Both the position numbers and the translations under genes were made by a program. From Tretioscincus oriximinensis (taxonomy: Eukaryota; Chordata; Lepidosauria; Squamata; Gymnophthalmidae): a stretch of DNA of 64,000 bases. Shown here piece after piece: positions 33,160 to 44,937 of the stretch. The notes below the pieces were generated by a model, which worked only from the letters and a program-made list of their open reading frames with translations, did no database searches and was not told where the DNA came from. The stretch is taken from positions 3,570,358-3,634,357 of the forward strand of contig JAJVDF010000017.1 in the NCBI GenBank assembly GCA_022410635.1, read 5' to 3'. How positions within the stretch are numbered: the first letter of the stretch is position 1; every line of letters begins with the position of its first letter.

Positions 33160-33427
33160 CTTTATATTCATTTTCAGAGAAATAGCCGTGTTAGTCTAGC
33201 AGAAAGTCCAGCACTTAACAGAGACAATGGTTTCCTGGCCAACTATACATTTTTATGACGCCTGTTAAGTATTTGATTGTTTCTCTACTAGACATTGCCC
33301 CTTGTTGCCCNTTGTTNACTTTTTCACACAAGGAGATTAGTTCCTGCTATTTACCTGTTTTTCTAACCTGCAATTCAACACCTCCCTACAGTTGCATATG
33401 CTTTCTCTTCTCCCATACACATTTCCC

Positions 33428-33435
33428 TATAAATA
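33428..33435 (+). promoter_or_regulatory. TATA box of the PLE terminal unit
   Basis: TATAAATA, 32 nt before GCATCTGAAG at 33460. Position and conservation with 19242-19249 make it the likely core promoter of the terminal unit. Not tested. Confidence 0.6.
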
Positions 33436-33459
33436 CCTGACCCTGACATTAGTCCCTCA

Positions 33460-33500
33460 GCATCTGAAGAAGTAGACCTGTCTACGAAAGCTTATGCCAA
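33460..33500 (+). ncRNA. Hammerhead-like motif, cleavage dinucleotide CA
   Basis: CTGAAGA (33464-33470), stem II GTAGAC/GTCTAC and GAAA (33486-33489), then GCTTATGC followed by CA where UH is expected. The core is otherwise intact. Confidence 0.6.
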
Positions 33501-33560
33501 CCACTTTTCTCAAGTTAGTCTCAAAGTGCTGATAGCTCCTTTGCTGGACTTTATATTCAT

Positions 33561-35539
33561 CACCTTCATATTTATATGTCTTTCATCGTAGGAGCTCAGA
33601 ATGGTATTACACAATAATCAATGGTATCAGTACAAATATTAAAATATCATTCTCCATTTAAACAAGTTATGACTGCTTGTAAGATTACTCAAATGAAAGG
33701 GAAGACAAATATTTTTAAAAATAGTTTTCAAAATAACAATGAGGAGAACTGTGGGATATGTATCTTGATTCCATAGAAAACACATTTTACACCTGATTTC
33801 ATAGAAAACACATTTNACACCTGATATGTCATCATTTCACACAGAGACAAGAAGTGCTAGGATTCTAGAAGGTTATATGAATAGATATTAAATTGTTTTC
33901 TATTTATTTTACCAGTTGAGAAACAAGGGGAAAGGACTTGCTGAAGAGAAAAACTGTTTCCAGCTTCCTGTTGTTAAAACTCCTTGAAATATCAGTGACT
34001 TTAAAATTCTGTGATACCTGAATACTTATCATATTGCAGTCTAACCTATGAAAATTCTTAACAACTATTCAAACTCTTCTAGAAAAGGTACTTTTCCTGC
34101 ANCTTCACTTTCTAGTATAAGGTGATGGATAGGTGAACAGAGAGTCCCTTTGAACAAGAGTCAAGAGTTAAGCTTTTTTCTGACTGTCATACATGTACAA
34201 ATACGTAAGGAATATTTTGTTCCCCTTCTACTTTCTTCAAGGTATATAATTTATCGTTCTTTCATCTCACCACTAGTCCAAAATATATGCCCCTTTCTTG
34301 GCTAATGGGCAAAAATGATTTTATCCATTAAGATATGACAAATAATTTCCAAATGAATCTTGTGACCGGAGATCTATTTCTTCAAAGTAAATTAAGATCT
34401 AACAAAGGCCGTATCAATGGTTTGGGGAAACTGCTACAGAGATTCTACTTTTGCAAGATTTAAACTTAAAAAGATTAGAGGCCCAATTCTATCTTTTAGG
34501 CACACACTTCAGAGTGCTTGCCAATGCTTAAAACTGTTACAACTAGGTACACATAACATGCCAGAAAAAATAGAAGAAAATATTAGTTGGAATAACTGCA
34601 AACACATACTTTCTTGATAAATTATAACCTTCTGGTTTTGCCAGGACAACATTTAAAATAGAAACATTCATGGAGATTTTTATAAGAAATCTGTTACTAT
34701 GTTCAATGGAGTTATCGGAGACTGATCAAAACAAGAGATGTATTATTCCATAAATAATACTCAAAACTGGCGTGAGAAATGTTTAAAAATGGTTTTGTTG
34801 ATGTATGTTTTTGCACTAATGGACAGAGAAATAGTTGAACCCAAGCAATCTTTTAACAAACATATCATTTTATGTTTGGTGATAAGAACTACAAAATGCA
34901 ATGATAACTTTTTAAAAAACAAACTATTGAGCCAATTCATCATGAACATCAGGGGGNAAATCAAAGTGAGGAACCCCAAACAATAAAGACAGATGAGATA
35001 TCTGGGTAAGTTTTAGATAGACCATCCAAACAGCTGGAAAATATGTTGATTCTCTCAGGGAAATTTATAATGCATTTGACTCATGTTTTTGTGAAGTTGT
35101 GGACTATCCTATGGGACTAGAGAAAGAGAAAAGGCCAAAAAATTAAAAACAGTGCCTGGGAACTGATGCTATTCCTCTTAACTTCTTTTCAAAGTTGAAC
35201 AAAAATAAGGTAAAATAAGATTAAACAGCAATAACCCAAAGCAAGAAAATAGGGCTCTCTTTTTTTATTATTAAAAATCTATGCTGTGTTGTCAATACTT
35301 AAATAATACTTTTAATACTTTAAATTCTTCAATTCTAAATATAACTGGTAAGTTAGTCTTTAGTAAATACTAAAACAAATCTGTATTTTATTTCAAGAAA
35401 TCCTGATTTCTTTTTATAAGAAAATAGACATTACATGTTGCATTATTGTTTAAGTTGTATTATGTATTAGCTGAAATAAAGTTTTTATGTAATCAATAGC
35501 AATGTAAGAGTGAGCTCAAATTACATGCACTGATATTGT
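33561..35539. other. AT-rich unassigned sequence
   Basis: A direct repeat around 33775-33823 (CATAGAAAACACATTTTACA-type, twice) is local. No gene or dispersed repeat recognised. ORFs at 34417-34986 have no domain. Confidence 0.4.
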
Positions 35540-35912
35540 GAAACATATCACAAGGAAAGCTGAATCTAAAGAACTTATGCTTTGGAACTATGATGCTGGA
35601 GAAGACTTTTGAGAATTCCTTGGAGTGAAAAGACAACAAATAAGTTCAAAGCTAAAGAAAAAAAATTCTGACAGTTCATTGGAAGGACAAATATTGAACT
35701 AAATATAGTTTGGTCATATAGTGAGAAACCTGGAAAAAACCCTGATGCTAGAAAATATTGAAGGCAAAAGGAGAAAGGACGGCTGAGGACAGGGGCATAG
35801 AGGCAACCAATATAGTTTTGGCCAGACTTTTAGAGGCAGAGGCCAGAGGCATCTAGCAAGTTCCATGGGGATACAAACAGCTAAATACAAGTGAATGACC
35901 GAACAACAACAT
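35540..35912 (+). mobile_element. BovB (RTE clade) LINE 3' end
   Basis: The ORF C-terminus and 3' UTR of BovB are recognisable: GATGCTGGAGAAGACTTTTG, then TCATTGGAAGGACAAAT, then TTTGGTCATATAGTGAG, then ACCCTGATGCTAGAAAATAT and TGAAGGCAAAAGGAGAA, and the end GAATGACCGAACAACAACA. Frame is lost throughout. BovB is abundant in squamates, so this supports the host assignment, although it also occurs in ruminants and others. Confidence 0.88.
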
Positions 35913-37917
35913 TCTTTGGGTATGCATAAATTATGATCTGAAACCTATATTCAGTTAAAATTATGTAGGTAGGAATTTAACTTCTTTGAGAAACACATTT
36001 CCGTTTCACGACAGAAAGAAGTCGGAGTTCCCATTACAAAATACAGTGTAGTAATATGCTCATTGTTATTACTAAATAGCTAAAATGTTTATTTATTTTA
36101 GGGAATGGTCAAGGCACATACTGAAAAGAAGGCATGAGAATAATATCAGCTGGAAAGACAAAGTATAAAATAAGGAGCAAGATAAGTCACAACCAAGGCA
36201 AGTCAAAGTAGGTATGAAAGGTGATGTCCAGACCATCCCGTTACGTATTTAGTCATGTGTTTAGGGACACTCTGGGGTGACTCTGAATTTTTTTAAAAAG
36301 TGACACAATTGTTTGCCTATGTCATAGATGAATTCAAATATATCTTTTGTGATTGCCCACATGTTTTTCTTCTATCATTGTACTACTTTAAGCATTTATA
36401 ATCCCCATTCAAAGTGCAAAATAATGAGCAATGTTCGGCTCGTCTGAATTTTATTGTCCCAACTGTTTTGCAAGGAAGATAAGGTTGAGATAACAAGACA
36501 TACAGATGTCAAATGTATTGTAATGAGCNACAAAACTACAATACAAAGCAGGATACAAATATAAAAATATATATCCCAGCACCTACAACTGCCCATATGT
36601 ATCTGTTGGATTACAAATTTCATTATTCTTNAACTCCAGCCAAGCTCTAGAAGCTAAAACTGAGATCAGATTTTTGAGGTAAAATAGATCCTCTGCACTC
36701 CCTCTGAGTTAATGTGCAATATTCATCTTTGTCAGAAACAGGAGACTAACTCANTAATACCTTAGTACTTCCACATACACTGCTAAAAAATAAAATAAAA
36801 ATCATTATGTCTGGAGCAACTACCAAATGAAAGTTAGTGCATTCTAAACACAGAAAGAAGCAGTGAGGAAACATGCAGCAGAGAGTATGAAAGGGAAAAA
36901 TAAATGAAAGATAACTATCAGCTTATAGATGGGAACAAAACTTAGTGAGCAAGGGGACTGATGTTGGAGAAAATGTTTAAAAACAGGAAAATACTGGACT
37001 AAGCGGAAAATGAAGACATAGCAAAAGTAAACTTTAATGAAAGCAATAAATAAATAAAATAACCCTAGGAAAAGTGAGTTTCTTGAATTACTGAATAGTC
37101 CAAGCTCTCTCAGATATTTCACAACCACGATAGGTAGCATCATCAATGTGTATTCACTTATGAAGGCAAGTAAAATGAATGCACATTGATGAAGCTTGTT
37201 TAGNGGGGAAACATCTGCAAAAACAAAATTCAGATCGAGAATATCTTTGACATCAGTGCAATGCTCCATGCATCTTCCTTCTTTTCCATCTCTTATGGAA
37301 GGCCAAATGGGGAAGGCACAGATTATTCACTGGGAAGTCCCCCAGAATGAGACTTTTAAGGTTCACTGCCAGGGAGAAGAAATGCTATCGGACAGATGAC
37401 AAGCTTGACTCAATGTCAGCTCAAGGTTTTTGCTTTTTTAAAATAATATTTAAGATTTCTTATGACTTAAGTACTAAGTTGAAACATTAAAAAAATCACA
37501 AATTATTAATGTAAAATGATGAACAATTCCAGGTACTAATGTTATTTTGATAGGCCAGTAATAAGCCATTAAACAGATAACAACTGAGTAGATAGCTCTG
37601 ATCCAGCATTCAAAAACAGGCAGCCAACAAGGAAACCTAAAGGGACATCCTAATCAGTCCAAAGAATTCAAGCACCAAGCCCAGCATTTACTTAATCATA
37701 AAACTTATAAACCAAGTGCAGATGAAGGCCAACATATTCATTATACTTACTGAGCCATGAAATTTTGACTCCAGTTAGAAAAAGGTCAACTGAAGTTGCA
37801 AGTTAAGGTAGAGAGTAAAAGGCCGATACATACACACCGCTTCCCCACATAGCTTCCCCCCAAAAAAACCTCCAATGCAGAAATGAAGAATCCTAATATA
37901 AACTCAAACACGTTCAT
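35913..37917. other. Unassigned AT-rich sequence
   Basis: The minus-strand ORF at 36844-37269 (141 codons) is the longest here. It is hydrophobic in parts but has no family signature or codon pattern that I would trust. Confidence 0.4.
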
Positions 37918-38052
37918 CTTCATCTGAAGAAGTAGAGTTATCCATGAAAGCTCATGCTACCTAACTTTTTCTTGCTAGTCTCTAAGTTGTTACAATATTC
38001 CCTTTCTAGATTTTATGGACCCACACTAACATAGCTATTCCTTTGAAATCTG
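37918..38052 (+). mobile_element. Old PLE terminal unit with hammerhead-like core
   Basis: CATCTGAAGAAGTAGAGTTA, then CATGAAAGCTCATGCTACC, then CTTGCTAGTCTCTAAGTTG and ACACTAACATAGCTATTCC. It belongs to an older subfamily than the copy 38 bp downstream. CTGAAGA, GAAA and the TA dinucleotide are kept, but stem II is weak. Confidence 0.72.
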
Positions 38053-38089
38053 CAAAAAGTTCAAAACATGGTTAGACATAAAATTGTGT

Positions 38090-38182
38090 CCAGCAAAGGA
38101 GCTAGCAGCACTTTGAGACTAACTTGAGAAAAGTGGGTGGCATAAGCTTTTGTAGACACGTCTACTTCTTCAGATGCTTCAG
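38090..38182 (-). mobile_element. 93-bp PLE unit with 10-bp target-site duplication
   Basis: AAAATTGTGT flanks both sides (38080-38089 and 38183-38192). In sense direction the element starts at or just before GCATCTGAAGAAG and ends GCTCCTTTGCTGG. It is just the terminal unit, with no coding part. The GAAA box of the hammerhead is AAAA, so the ribozyme is dead in this copy. It sits 38 bp from an older PLE piece. Confidence 0.88.
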
Positions 38183-38192
38183 AAAATTGTGT

Positions 38193-40392
38193 GTTTATCA
38201 TGATAAATGTTAGTCTAGTTCTAGAGCAGTGATTCCCAAGATGGAGTATGCATAATGCCAGGGTTATGAACAAGGATTTTTAGGTTCATTTGGGGGAAAA
38301 AAGAATACTGGTAGTCTATTTGAAATAACAGCAACAATAGTAAANACAAACCTTTTGTTTATATGAAATTTATTTATTGAATTTATGAAAACAGACTACA
38401 AAAGAATACACAAATGAAAAGAGATTGGGAAATAGAGTTACTCTATTTCCCCATTTTGTAGTCCCTTTCCCCATTTTGTACTATTGGATATCATAACTGT
38501 GAAACATAGAAAAATTATATACGTTCTCCTATATTCCCAAATCAAGATGTTGTGGAACTCTGATGCATAAAAATGTATTGATTCTACTAAACACATTGAC
38601 CATGCCAAATATGAAACAGGGAACAAAATATCTATAAACAGATTGTTAAGATTCATTATAAGCCACCTTGTACACACATGTTGTTAAGATACACTGGTAC
38701 CATTGTGGCTTTCGTAATAAAAAATGCTACATTTAGAACAGCCTGCTTTCTACTAAGAAAGATATGAAGTTTATCAAAGTCCTCCAGGCGTCCAATTGAA
38801 GATTTATTACTACTGTAGGTCTGAATTATTGTGTATATATTCTATGGGATTAGCAGCCACTGAAGGAGAAACAAGAACGGAGAGTATCAAAACACGCCTG
38901 CCATTCCTGAGAATAACACCCCAATAACCACTTTTGTTATTTGAATCTACATGACGTATTGTGAGCTATTTTAGGATATTTACTTTGGGCTTTGAATATT
39001 TTATAGATATCCATAAGCCTTTTACATAGTTTTAGTTAAGAAATGGCTATAATTGAACATTTGTATTCATTTTTTACCCCCATATTAGCCATATTTTTGT
39101 TGTCCTGTGAACTGAGAATTTTTGTTATTTTTGTTATCTAATTTTTTCTTTAAATTATTTAGGTTGGTTGCTGTCATCATTTTCTCTGGTAGCAAATTCC
39201 ATAGATAGCTATGGTGGCCAATGAAAGGGTTTAGGGATCAGATCAATTTGGGGCAGTGTCCCAAGGCCCCCAGGGTCAGCCCCCACCTGGGGGAAGGGCA
39301 GCCATTTGTAAAATAAAAATGTCATTTCTTTTGACGTTTTCAGTAACTCATAATATATAGAAAACATTTTTTAACTGGCAACTAGGAACACAATGAAATT
39401 TCACTATGTCATATCATTAGCCACAAGGCAACAAATTACTAATGTTAGAACATCAGAAACTGTCCAATAGGAAACTATGAAATTCNTATTATTTCTGTAA
39501 ATATTTCAATTACTCTAAATGAGGAAGTAAGGCAAAGGAAGGTAGATAAATTTGCAATTATACATCTCTAATAATTGGTGATAATATTTTCCCTCTGCTA
39601 AGCCTTGTTCTAAGCAGAAGCATGGCAAGTCTGAATGCTTAGACTGGCTTAACTGACGTTACAGGAAAGCAGATCTTTTGGGGCTAGAAAGTGAACTAGT
39701 GTGGCCAATGAGCCAACAACAATATTAAAGGAAGATATAGACCAAATACTTCATAAGTTCATAACAAATCTCTGCTATATATTACACTGCATATGCAAGT
39801 CATCAAAGCTGCCAACAACTTCTGCTGGATGAGTTTGCAAGATCTTGTTACCTTGTACATAATATGCCTACATACAATCAAGAATCCAACTGGATGTAGT
39901 TTAGATTGAGACAAATTCTCCAGTGACTTCCCATAACAACTAAGAACGGTTGGAAAGAATTATATTACATGTAATATTGATCATCTGTTTCATATTCAAT
40001 GATGAAGTCAAAATGCCCCAAAAACGTATTCACAGTTACAAAAACAGAGATACAGAGTTAGCAATATTCTTTAATAAACATAAACCTAGAATTAGCTATT
40101 ATATTTTCCTCTTTTTTGGCAAGGATCTGACAGAAGGGATCATGAAGCTTTTTAAACTGCTTTTAATCTCAACTCACATTGAAAACCATTCTCCTTGACC
40201 TCTCCACCCTGGTAAGTCTTAGCTGAGCCATTGCTCTGATCATTCTATTTTTGTTCATAACAAATACGATTCTATTACATGACAACAACAGATCTCATAA
40301 CTGCAACATCATCTCAGTTCCAAATTCAAGTATACAAATTACTGGGGAATGGTATTAACAACTACTAGATACAGGAAATGCTCCTCGGGAAT
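38193..40392. other. Unassigned AT-rich sequence
   Basis: A short duplication of CCCCATTTTGTA near 38450-38480. No genes or families recognised. Confidence 0.4.
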
Positions 40393-40466
40393 ATTATTGT
40401 TAACTGCCCTGAGACCTTTGGGTATGGGGCAGTATAGAAGTGTAAATAAATGAATGAATAAATATT
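40393..40466 (+). mobile_element. L2-like LINE 3' tail
   Basis: AACTGCCCTGAGACCTTTGG, then GGGCAGTATAGAAGTGTAAA, then TAAATGAATGAATAAAT: the L2 terminal block and tandem tail. Confidence 0.65.
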
Positions 40467-41134
40467 AACAGAATTAGTTTCTTCAAAGCATTCCAGCCTA
40501 ATTTAATACCAACAATTATGGACCACTGAAATAAATTCTGCCACAGTTATGCTTATATGACATCTAAGAACCATTATAATTTCATATATTTTGATGTCTA
40601 AATAATTTTTTAGGATTTGGTATCCTTTTCCTGCTTGCAGTCTAACTGCCAAAGCAGCATGAAAGCAACTAAAGCAACTATAAACCCTGGTGTTCCCATT
40701 TCACCACTAATCCATTTCCAGTGTGCATTTTTATCTACTTTTGATTACAGGTGAGATGGATCACTACTGCAGCTTGCAGATGCTGCAACCCAGACTCCCA
40801 GTTAAGCAACAAAGATCTATTGNGCATGTCTTATATGCTCCAGTTTGGCTAGACAAAACTGCCAATCAGATTGATTTATCCCTATACCAAGACAGCACAT
40901 AATTTTTTGCATGGTTCAGCAATTCAGAAAGTTGCATTTCCAAAGCAGACAAAAAACAGCTTGGCAGAAAGATAATCTTAAGCTGCCTAACATGCGCTGG
41001 CTCAGAGTATAGTCAAAATTCCATATGGGTCCACAGACCCTAAAGATGTAGCAAAAATTCGACTAACAATGTGTCCAGTTGTTTTTGCTGTGTTTAAAAC
41101 TGATATAATGAAAAGGCCTCTTGACTGAACATTA
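40467..41134. other. Unassigned sequence
   Basis: Nothing recognised. Confidence 0.35.
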
Positions 41135-41252
41135 TTCCAGGATATATCTCACAAAAGAGACCAGGCATAGTTTGTACTGATATGTGGATGGCCAAGCTCT
41201 ATTCCAAGAGATACTCTGGCATAATGCTCAGTATGGACAAGGCCCTGAATGA
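41135..41252. mobile_element. Short dispersed element, GTCTGCACTAGCATGC family, copy 3
   Basis: AGGATATATCTCACAAAAGA, the core TAGTTTGTACTGATATGTGG and the right end CAGTATGGACAAGGCCCTG. The right end mirrors the CTCTGTCCATAC left end of the 30-kb copy. Diverged. Confidence 0.45.
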
Positions 41253-42509
41253 TACATTTTTTAAAAAAGACAGTACTAATTCAGGTTTTACAACTGAAAA
41301 AGAAAACGATTAAAATATTAATATAATTATTTTACTATTGTAATAATAAATTATTGAACATTTATTATTTACTGATGGTCAGAATAACAATTCCCTCTAT
41401 GATTTAATTTACAAAATTATAGCAAATTGAATGTAACATCCTTTCCTTCTTTTCTTTTCAATGCCAAAAAGATGATGCGGAGTAATTGCTGAGTATCCAC
41501 TGGATAGTGACCTTTCCAACTCCTTCACAAACCAACTGGGAGCATGACATCTTTATTTACAACATTTTTGTCAATGTTTCAAGAGAGACAATGATACTGT
41601 CTGTTTGCAGCTGTCATTAAACAGCTGCTTTTTCTGCTGACCATGTGTTTTTCCTTCACACCATAGTGTAGCATTGGAAATATTGTTTCCTCAGTCTAGT
41701 TCATTACTGCAGTATCTACTTGCAATCCTAAATCTTGTATTTCTATTGCACACTAGCATCTCTACAGCTCATATAGTTTTATGACAAAAACATCTAGTCT
41801 TATAACTGTATGACACCATAAAATTATTGTAAGGAATGTGTGGGAATTAATGTGGTAGAAGGATACAGAGCTTATTTGACTATACTTTAGTTAAGAGGAA
41901 TGTAGCAGATATTTCTAATACAAGAATTTGTAAAATTACATGTAAAATTAAAGATTACTGTAGCAGCATAGATTGCATCAATCTGCTCCAATGCATACTG
42001 ACCCAGTTCTTTACCCAATTAATGCTTGAAATCAATATTTCTTGGCCACTCATACAGGTTTCTAATGGGCAACTCCATTAAACTTACTCAGTGATTCTTC
42101 AGATTCAATATATCTGCTCATAAGAGAAATGGAAAACATAAGAAATTCCTAATCATTATTATTTGGTGTAATAAAAATGCTGCAACTGTTTAAAACAGCC
42201 CAACTAAACCTTCAAAAAAGTACCCTTCTACAGCTGTCTGTAGCCACACATATGTTTTGCATAAAATTGCTGGTTCAAAACCAAAACTGCATAAATGTTG
42301 AGCAAAGAATATAACACCTCCTCAGGAAGCTCCCTTTGGGCTTGTACTTTCTAAGATAACTTGATTGTAACTTGGCTGGTGAAATAAGCATGCAGCTTTG
42401 CAAAAAATAATTTCTGAAGCTCAGACATAGGATATATCAGTAAGATCTATCATTATGATCTTCTGTAATCATATCTTTATTGGTGGAATATGTCCATTGC
42501 TCTTGGTTA
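41253..42509. other. Unassigned AT-rich sequence
   Basis: Nothing recognised. Confidence 0.4.
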
Positions 42510-42870
42510 TGTAACGGGCCTTAGTCCCTCCTCCCTATGGCTCCCACCTATCCTGCCATCCACTCCCTCAATCCCAAACCACTCCTGACCTTGTCCTGAC
42601 TCTTTTCTGCCCAATCTGTCCTTCTGCCCACTCCTTCATTTGGGAAGGCTTGGGTTGTTCAAAGGGCTTGTTGCTGGGTTGAGGCTCATGCTCATCTCAT
42701 TTCAGGTTGGCTCAGGAGGTGCAGTCATGAGGTGGTGGAAGCAGCAAGTGAGGGCCAGAACCTTAGATCAAGAGGGCATGGCATTGGAATGCTCACGGGT
42801 ACCTCTAGGAGACCTTGTTGGACATTTTTTGTCCCATATGATCATCTAAAAGTGTGGTCGTGGGACCATG
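42510..42870. other. GC-rich island of unknown nature
   Basis: Richer in GC than its surroundings, with C-rich runs at the left. A 69-codon ORF (42640-42849) has no domain. The abrupt change of composition suggests an inserted repeat, but no inverted ends or duplication were found. Confidence 0.35.
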
Positions 42871-43162
42871 TTTTATCTCAGATATTCTTCTAATCTGAAT
42901 CCTCCCTCCCTCCCGGAAGCAATTCACAGTTCTAAAGTAAGAAATATCCACAATGAAATATATTAAACACTAAATGAAAATAGCATTGGTAGAATAAAAA
43001 TCAATAACTGAGAAGGAAACATCCACAGTGGGTAAAGAAAAGCATCTTCAAGTGGCACCCAAAAAGTTGTGCTTATTTGCAGTTTGAAAAAAATATCCAT
43101 AAAGACTTTTTAAGGTGGAATTCTTCACNAGCCAATCTATAATTCATTTTCTAGGTTAAAAA
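42871..43162. other. Unassigned sequence
   Basis: Nothing recognised. Confidence 0.35.
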
Positions 43163-43440
43163 AGATGGATAAGAAGAAGAACTGGGTTCTTATATCCCGC
43201 TTTTCTCAGCTTTCAAAGGGATTCAAAGCGGCTTACAAGGGTATTTTGCCTGAAGGCGTACATTATATCTTCCCCACCAGGCTGTCAGTTGCAATTTCTT
43301 GCCGTTCTTACTTTCGAATAGCTGGGNTGGCTAGAGTTACAGGCTAGTGGAAGGTGCTCACCCCTCCCCATGTCCGACCCAGGGCTTCAAAATCCGATCG
43401 CCCAGATGAGAGACCGCTTCCTTAGCAACTGAGTCACAAG
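43163..43440 (-). mobile_element. Sauria-SINE-like SINE
   Basis: The minus strand begins TGTGACTCAGTTGCTAAGG (A-box-like), then TTTTGAAGCCCTGGGTC (B-box region), then AGCACCTTCCACTAGCCTG and CAGCTATTCGAAAGTAAG, and the 3' tail with TTGTAAGCCGCTTTGAATC. Full-length or nearly so. The order matches Sauria SINE bodies with a different tail. Confidence 0.75.
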
Positions 43441-44045
43441 GATTAGAATGAGAATACTTTCTTTTTGTTATATGTGAACACAGCTAAATTTGGTTATGTG
43501 GGTGCTCCTATGTTAGATATTTTTAATGTAGGCACAACAGCGTTCCAAACTTTCATGAAGATTCTTGTGCTATGAGCAAAATATGGAACCGATCATGGTT
43601 CTGGGGCTTATCCTACATGAGCAGAAGAGATACAGTGAGAAAGAAAGAGATACAGTGAGATGCGAGAAAGATACAGTATTGCAGAATGATACCAAAGGAT
43701 GTGAGGAGTGTAATTAGTGCAAATAGCAAGTGGTATTTGATGAAAAGAGGGATGACAAAATGAAATATTTAGAATTCCAGCCAACACATAAAGTATTTGC
43801 TATGTCACATCAGACGTGCAATTTATCCACTGAGGGCCATTATTCAGTGTTAACCATACCATCGTATTAAGATTCATTNCACTTTAAAAAGTATTAAAAT
43901 TAACTAATCAGGAAAAATAATATAGGAAACTATACATTAGCCAAGAAAACATGCCAATAATTTCTCAGATAATGTATTGATGAACATAAAATACAAGTAA
44001 GGGTTGTCATCTGGGATACTGTGTCATTCTATGATACTGTAGGCA
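43441..44045. other. Unassigned sequence
   Basis: A local duplication of GAGATACAGTGAGA near 43626-43660. Nothing else. Confidence 0.4.
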
Positions 44046-44335
44046 CGAATAGTACAGTCGCTAAGTGCTGGTTTTTCATCTGAGATATCTGGTTTTGAGG
44101 CCCTGGGTCCACCGTGGAGAAGGGTGAGCGCCTTCTACTAGTCTGCAGCTCTTGCCAGCTCAACTCTTTGAAAGAAATGTAGATTTGTAATCTGCATTTC
44201 AATTAGATAAATGAGTATGATTAACCTGGTGGNGAAGACAGAATAAGATATAAGGGTGAAAATTAACCCTGTAAGCCACGCTGAGTCCCCTTCGAGTGAG
44301 AACAGGGGGTACAGAAATCAGATTCTTCTTCTTCA
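44046..44335 (+). mobile_element. Sauria-SINE-like SINE
   Basis: AATAGTACAGTCGCTAAGTG (decayed A box), CTGGTTTTGAGGCCC (B box region), GTGAGCGCCTTCTACTAG, then a body with CTGCATTTCAATTAGATAAA, and the tail GTAAGCCACGCTGAGTCCCC followed by TTCTTCTTCTTC. Same subfamily as 45799: both share the ATTTGTAAT and AATTAGATAAAT changes. Confidence 0.75.
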
Positions 44336-44700
44336 TCACTTACTCAAACTGAATTTGTGGTGACTGTAGGTGCTTTTGTATGCGGTTTTTTTCTGTTCAA
44401 AATGCTGTATTATTATTTTCCATACATTGCTTACGTGTTATGCATAATACAATATTTTAAATGCTTTGAGCAATTCCCCCTTTTTAATATATTCTTCCTT
44501 ATTTACAATTTTATATTTCATCGGCTGACAGGGTCTCACATCAAGAAAATTACACTTGATCTTAACATGCACGCAAACCTTGTTTCTTCTGGCATAACTG
44601 TATCCAAGTAACCATGTAATATTGCCATTTTACTAGTTATTCTTATCTATGTTAGGAAAATATTATATTTCTTTCTTTCTACCTTAATTCAGAATCCCTG
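44336..44700. other. Unassigned AT-rich sequence
   Basis: The 84-codon ORF at 44357-44611 has no domain. Confidence 0.4.
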
Positions 44701-44872
44701 TACCTTTTGACATTCCCCAAAATGATATTCCACTAAAATTTGGGAGTAAATGTGACAACTGTGGTAGTGTTCTATACCACTTATGGTACCTTTTGACATT
44801 CCCCAAAATGATATTCCACTAAAATTTGGGAGTAAATGTGACAACTGTGGTAGTGTTCTATACCACTTATGG
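44701..44872. repeat. Perfect 86-bp tandem duplication next to a gap
   Basis: The 86 bp from TACCTTTTGACATTCC (44701-44786) are repeated without change at 44787-44872, and the second copy runs straight into the N gap. This is the usual look of an unmerged contig overlap, so it is probably an assembly artefact. Confidence 0.9.
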
Positions 44873-44937
44873 NNNNNNNNNNNNNNNNNNNNNNNNNNNN
44901 NNNNNNNNNNNNNNNNNNNNNNNNNNNNNNNNNNNNN
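44873..44937. other. Assembly gap, 65 N
   Basis: N run. ORFs drawn across it (44783-45379 and others) are not real. Confidence 0.99.

Larger units (their letters stand above)
33172..33548 (+). mobile_element. PLE 3' end with inverted 5' tail and target-site duplication
   Basis: A 12-bp duplication, CTTTATATTCAT (33160-33171 and 33549-33560), bounds the insertion. A 41-bp inverted terminal piece (TTTCAGAGAAATAGCC to GTCCAGC) is joined to the 3' part of the element (33213 on), with the TATA box at 33428 and the hammerhead unit at 33460. It ends CCTTTGCTGGA. It is co-linear with 19134-19378 read in reverse, and so shows the sequence that flanks the gap there. Confidence 0.92.

Noticed and set aside
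36844..37269. 141-codon minus-strand ORF with hydrophobic stretches
   Set aside because: Phe/Leu/Ile-rich translation is expected from AT-rich DNA. No family motif, splice context or start signal supports it.
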